A stretch of DNA of 64,000 bases. It comes from Prosopocoilus inquinatus (taxonomy: Eukaryota > Arthropoda > Insecta > Coleoptera > Lucanidae). Below are positions 63,590 through 64,000 of this stretch, in pieces (position 1 is the first letter of the stretch; every line of letters starts with the position of its first letter). The position numbers and the translations under genes are program-made. The notes below the pieces were generated by a model. That model saw nothing but the letters and a program-made list of their open reading frames with translations. It was not told the origin of the DNA and made no database searches. The stretch spans positions 46,345,001 to 46,409,000 of the forward strand of contig CM069876.1 in NCBI GenBank assembly GCA_036172665.1. The letters are read 5' to 3'.

Positions 63590-64000
63590 ATTATTGCCAG
63601 GCAAAAAAAAAAAACAAAAGCCTACTTTATCGGTTTCCCCGTTTTAGTGTCTCATCAAAGGATTCCGGCGACACGCAGTATCTCATTAAAACGGTCCCAA
63701 TCTCGCCATCGCATCGCATCGCATCGCATCGAGAGATACAGATCGGCAAACTTCCAAACAAGGAAGTGGGGTGGGGGGTGTGAGGGGGCTTCTTGCCGGA
63801 AGGGGGCGACCGTCGCGGCCTCCCTTAATTGAAATTGGAAAACTACGCATCCGATGATGGGAGCCACGCGGGCTCAGACATAACATTCAATAATGTGGGA
63901 CGTCGCACGGGCGAAGTTTAAATAAAGGGATGTAAAGTTGGCAGCGGCGGCGGTGGCGGCGGGCGTTCGGGACGACTTTGGCCCCGACAACTGAGGCCAA
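63590..64000. promoter_or_regulatory. GC-rich unique island reaching the window edge
   Basis: It holds an (ATCGC)n run of four units at 63706-63730, GCGGCGGCGGTGGCGGCGGGCG at its right end and CpG-rich flanks. Short frames on both strands have no support. It may be the edge of a CpG island or exon continuing outside. Confidence 0.3.

Overview
The window looks like nuclear DNA from an arthropod, most likely an insect and possibly a beetle. It has spliced genes with some ~50 bp introns, abundant miniature transposons, many local tandem arrays and AT-rich sequence. There are no bacterial operons, rRNA genes or CRISPR arrays. The species cannot be named from the sequence alone. No sequence search was run, so family names are motif-level judgements.

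Genes. Coding content is sparse. (1) A minus-strand exon at 183-705 looks like the first coding exon of an unrecognised gene that continues off the left edge. (2) A complete six-exon minus-strand gene at 9651-15433 encodes a 587-residue coiled-coil protein. Its layout weakly recalls the centriolar-satellite protein CCDC14. The phases of all six exons agree, and an NRF1-type GCGCATGCGC site lies just upstream. (3) Two plus-strand exon candidates, 4751-4839 and a 38-base microexon at 48814-48851, suggest that much of the window could be giant introns of a plus-strand gene, with gene 2 nested inside. That link is inference.

Mobile DNA. The 18-26.5 kb region is a readable stack of nested DNA transposons. 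Three insertions have perfect 8-bp target duplications and their unoccupied sites can be seen elsewhere in the window. A fourth has a perfect 8-bp duplication only. Two hAT-type copies (21241-22152 and 23028-24321) lie in opposite orientation and carry the same smaller MITE at the same internal position. Two long fold-back elements (24611-26460 and 40258-41000) are flanked by TA. A ~200-230 bp TA-flanked MITE ('MITE A', with a palindromic core) recurs at least nine times. Retroelement coding is limited to a frameshifted reverse-transcriptase scrap near 46.15 kb.

Satellites. About half the window is local tandem arrays with units of roughly 45-460 bp, each largely confined to one place and strongly strand-asymmetric: 1.3-3.6, 5.9-6.3, 11.65-12.5, 27.7-29.3, 30.2-35.0, 35.3-35.7, 36.5-37.7, 38.8-40.2, 41.9-44.4, 45.0-45.6, 46.6-47.8, 50.8-51.1, 52.6-54.9, 56.2-57.7, 58.7-59.9 and 61.5-63.5 kb. 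Several arrays multiply words identical to known transcription-factor sites: AGATGGCGC (CTCF core), TCAAGGTCA (FTZ-F1/ERR) and TGACAGCTGTCA (TALE homeodomain dimer).

Between arrays lie 0.2-1 kb GC-rich, non-repetitive islands (for example 4.5, 19.3, 27, 32.4, 36, 38.4, 41.2, 44.7, 48.7, 52, 55.3, 58, 60.8 and 63.9 kb). They are the best candidates for conserved regulatory DNA or unrecognised exons.
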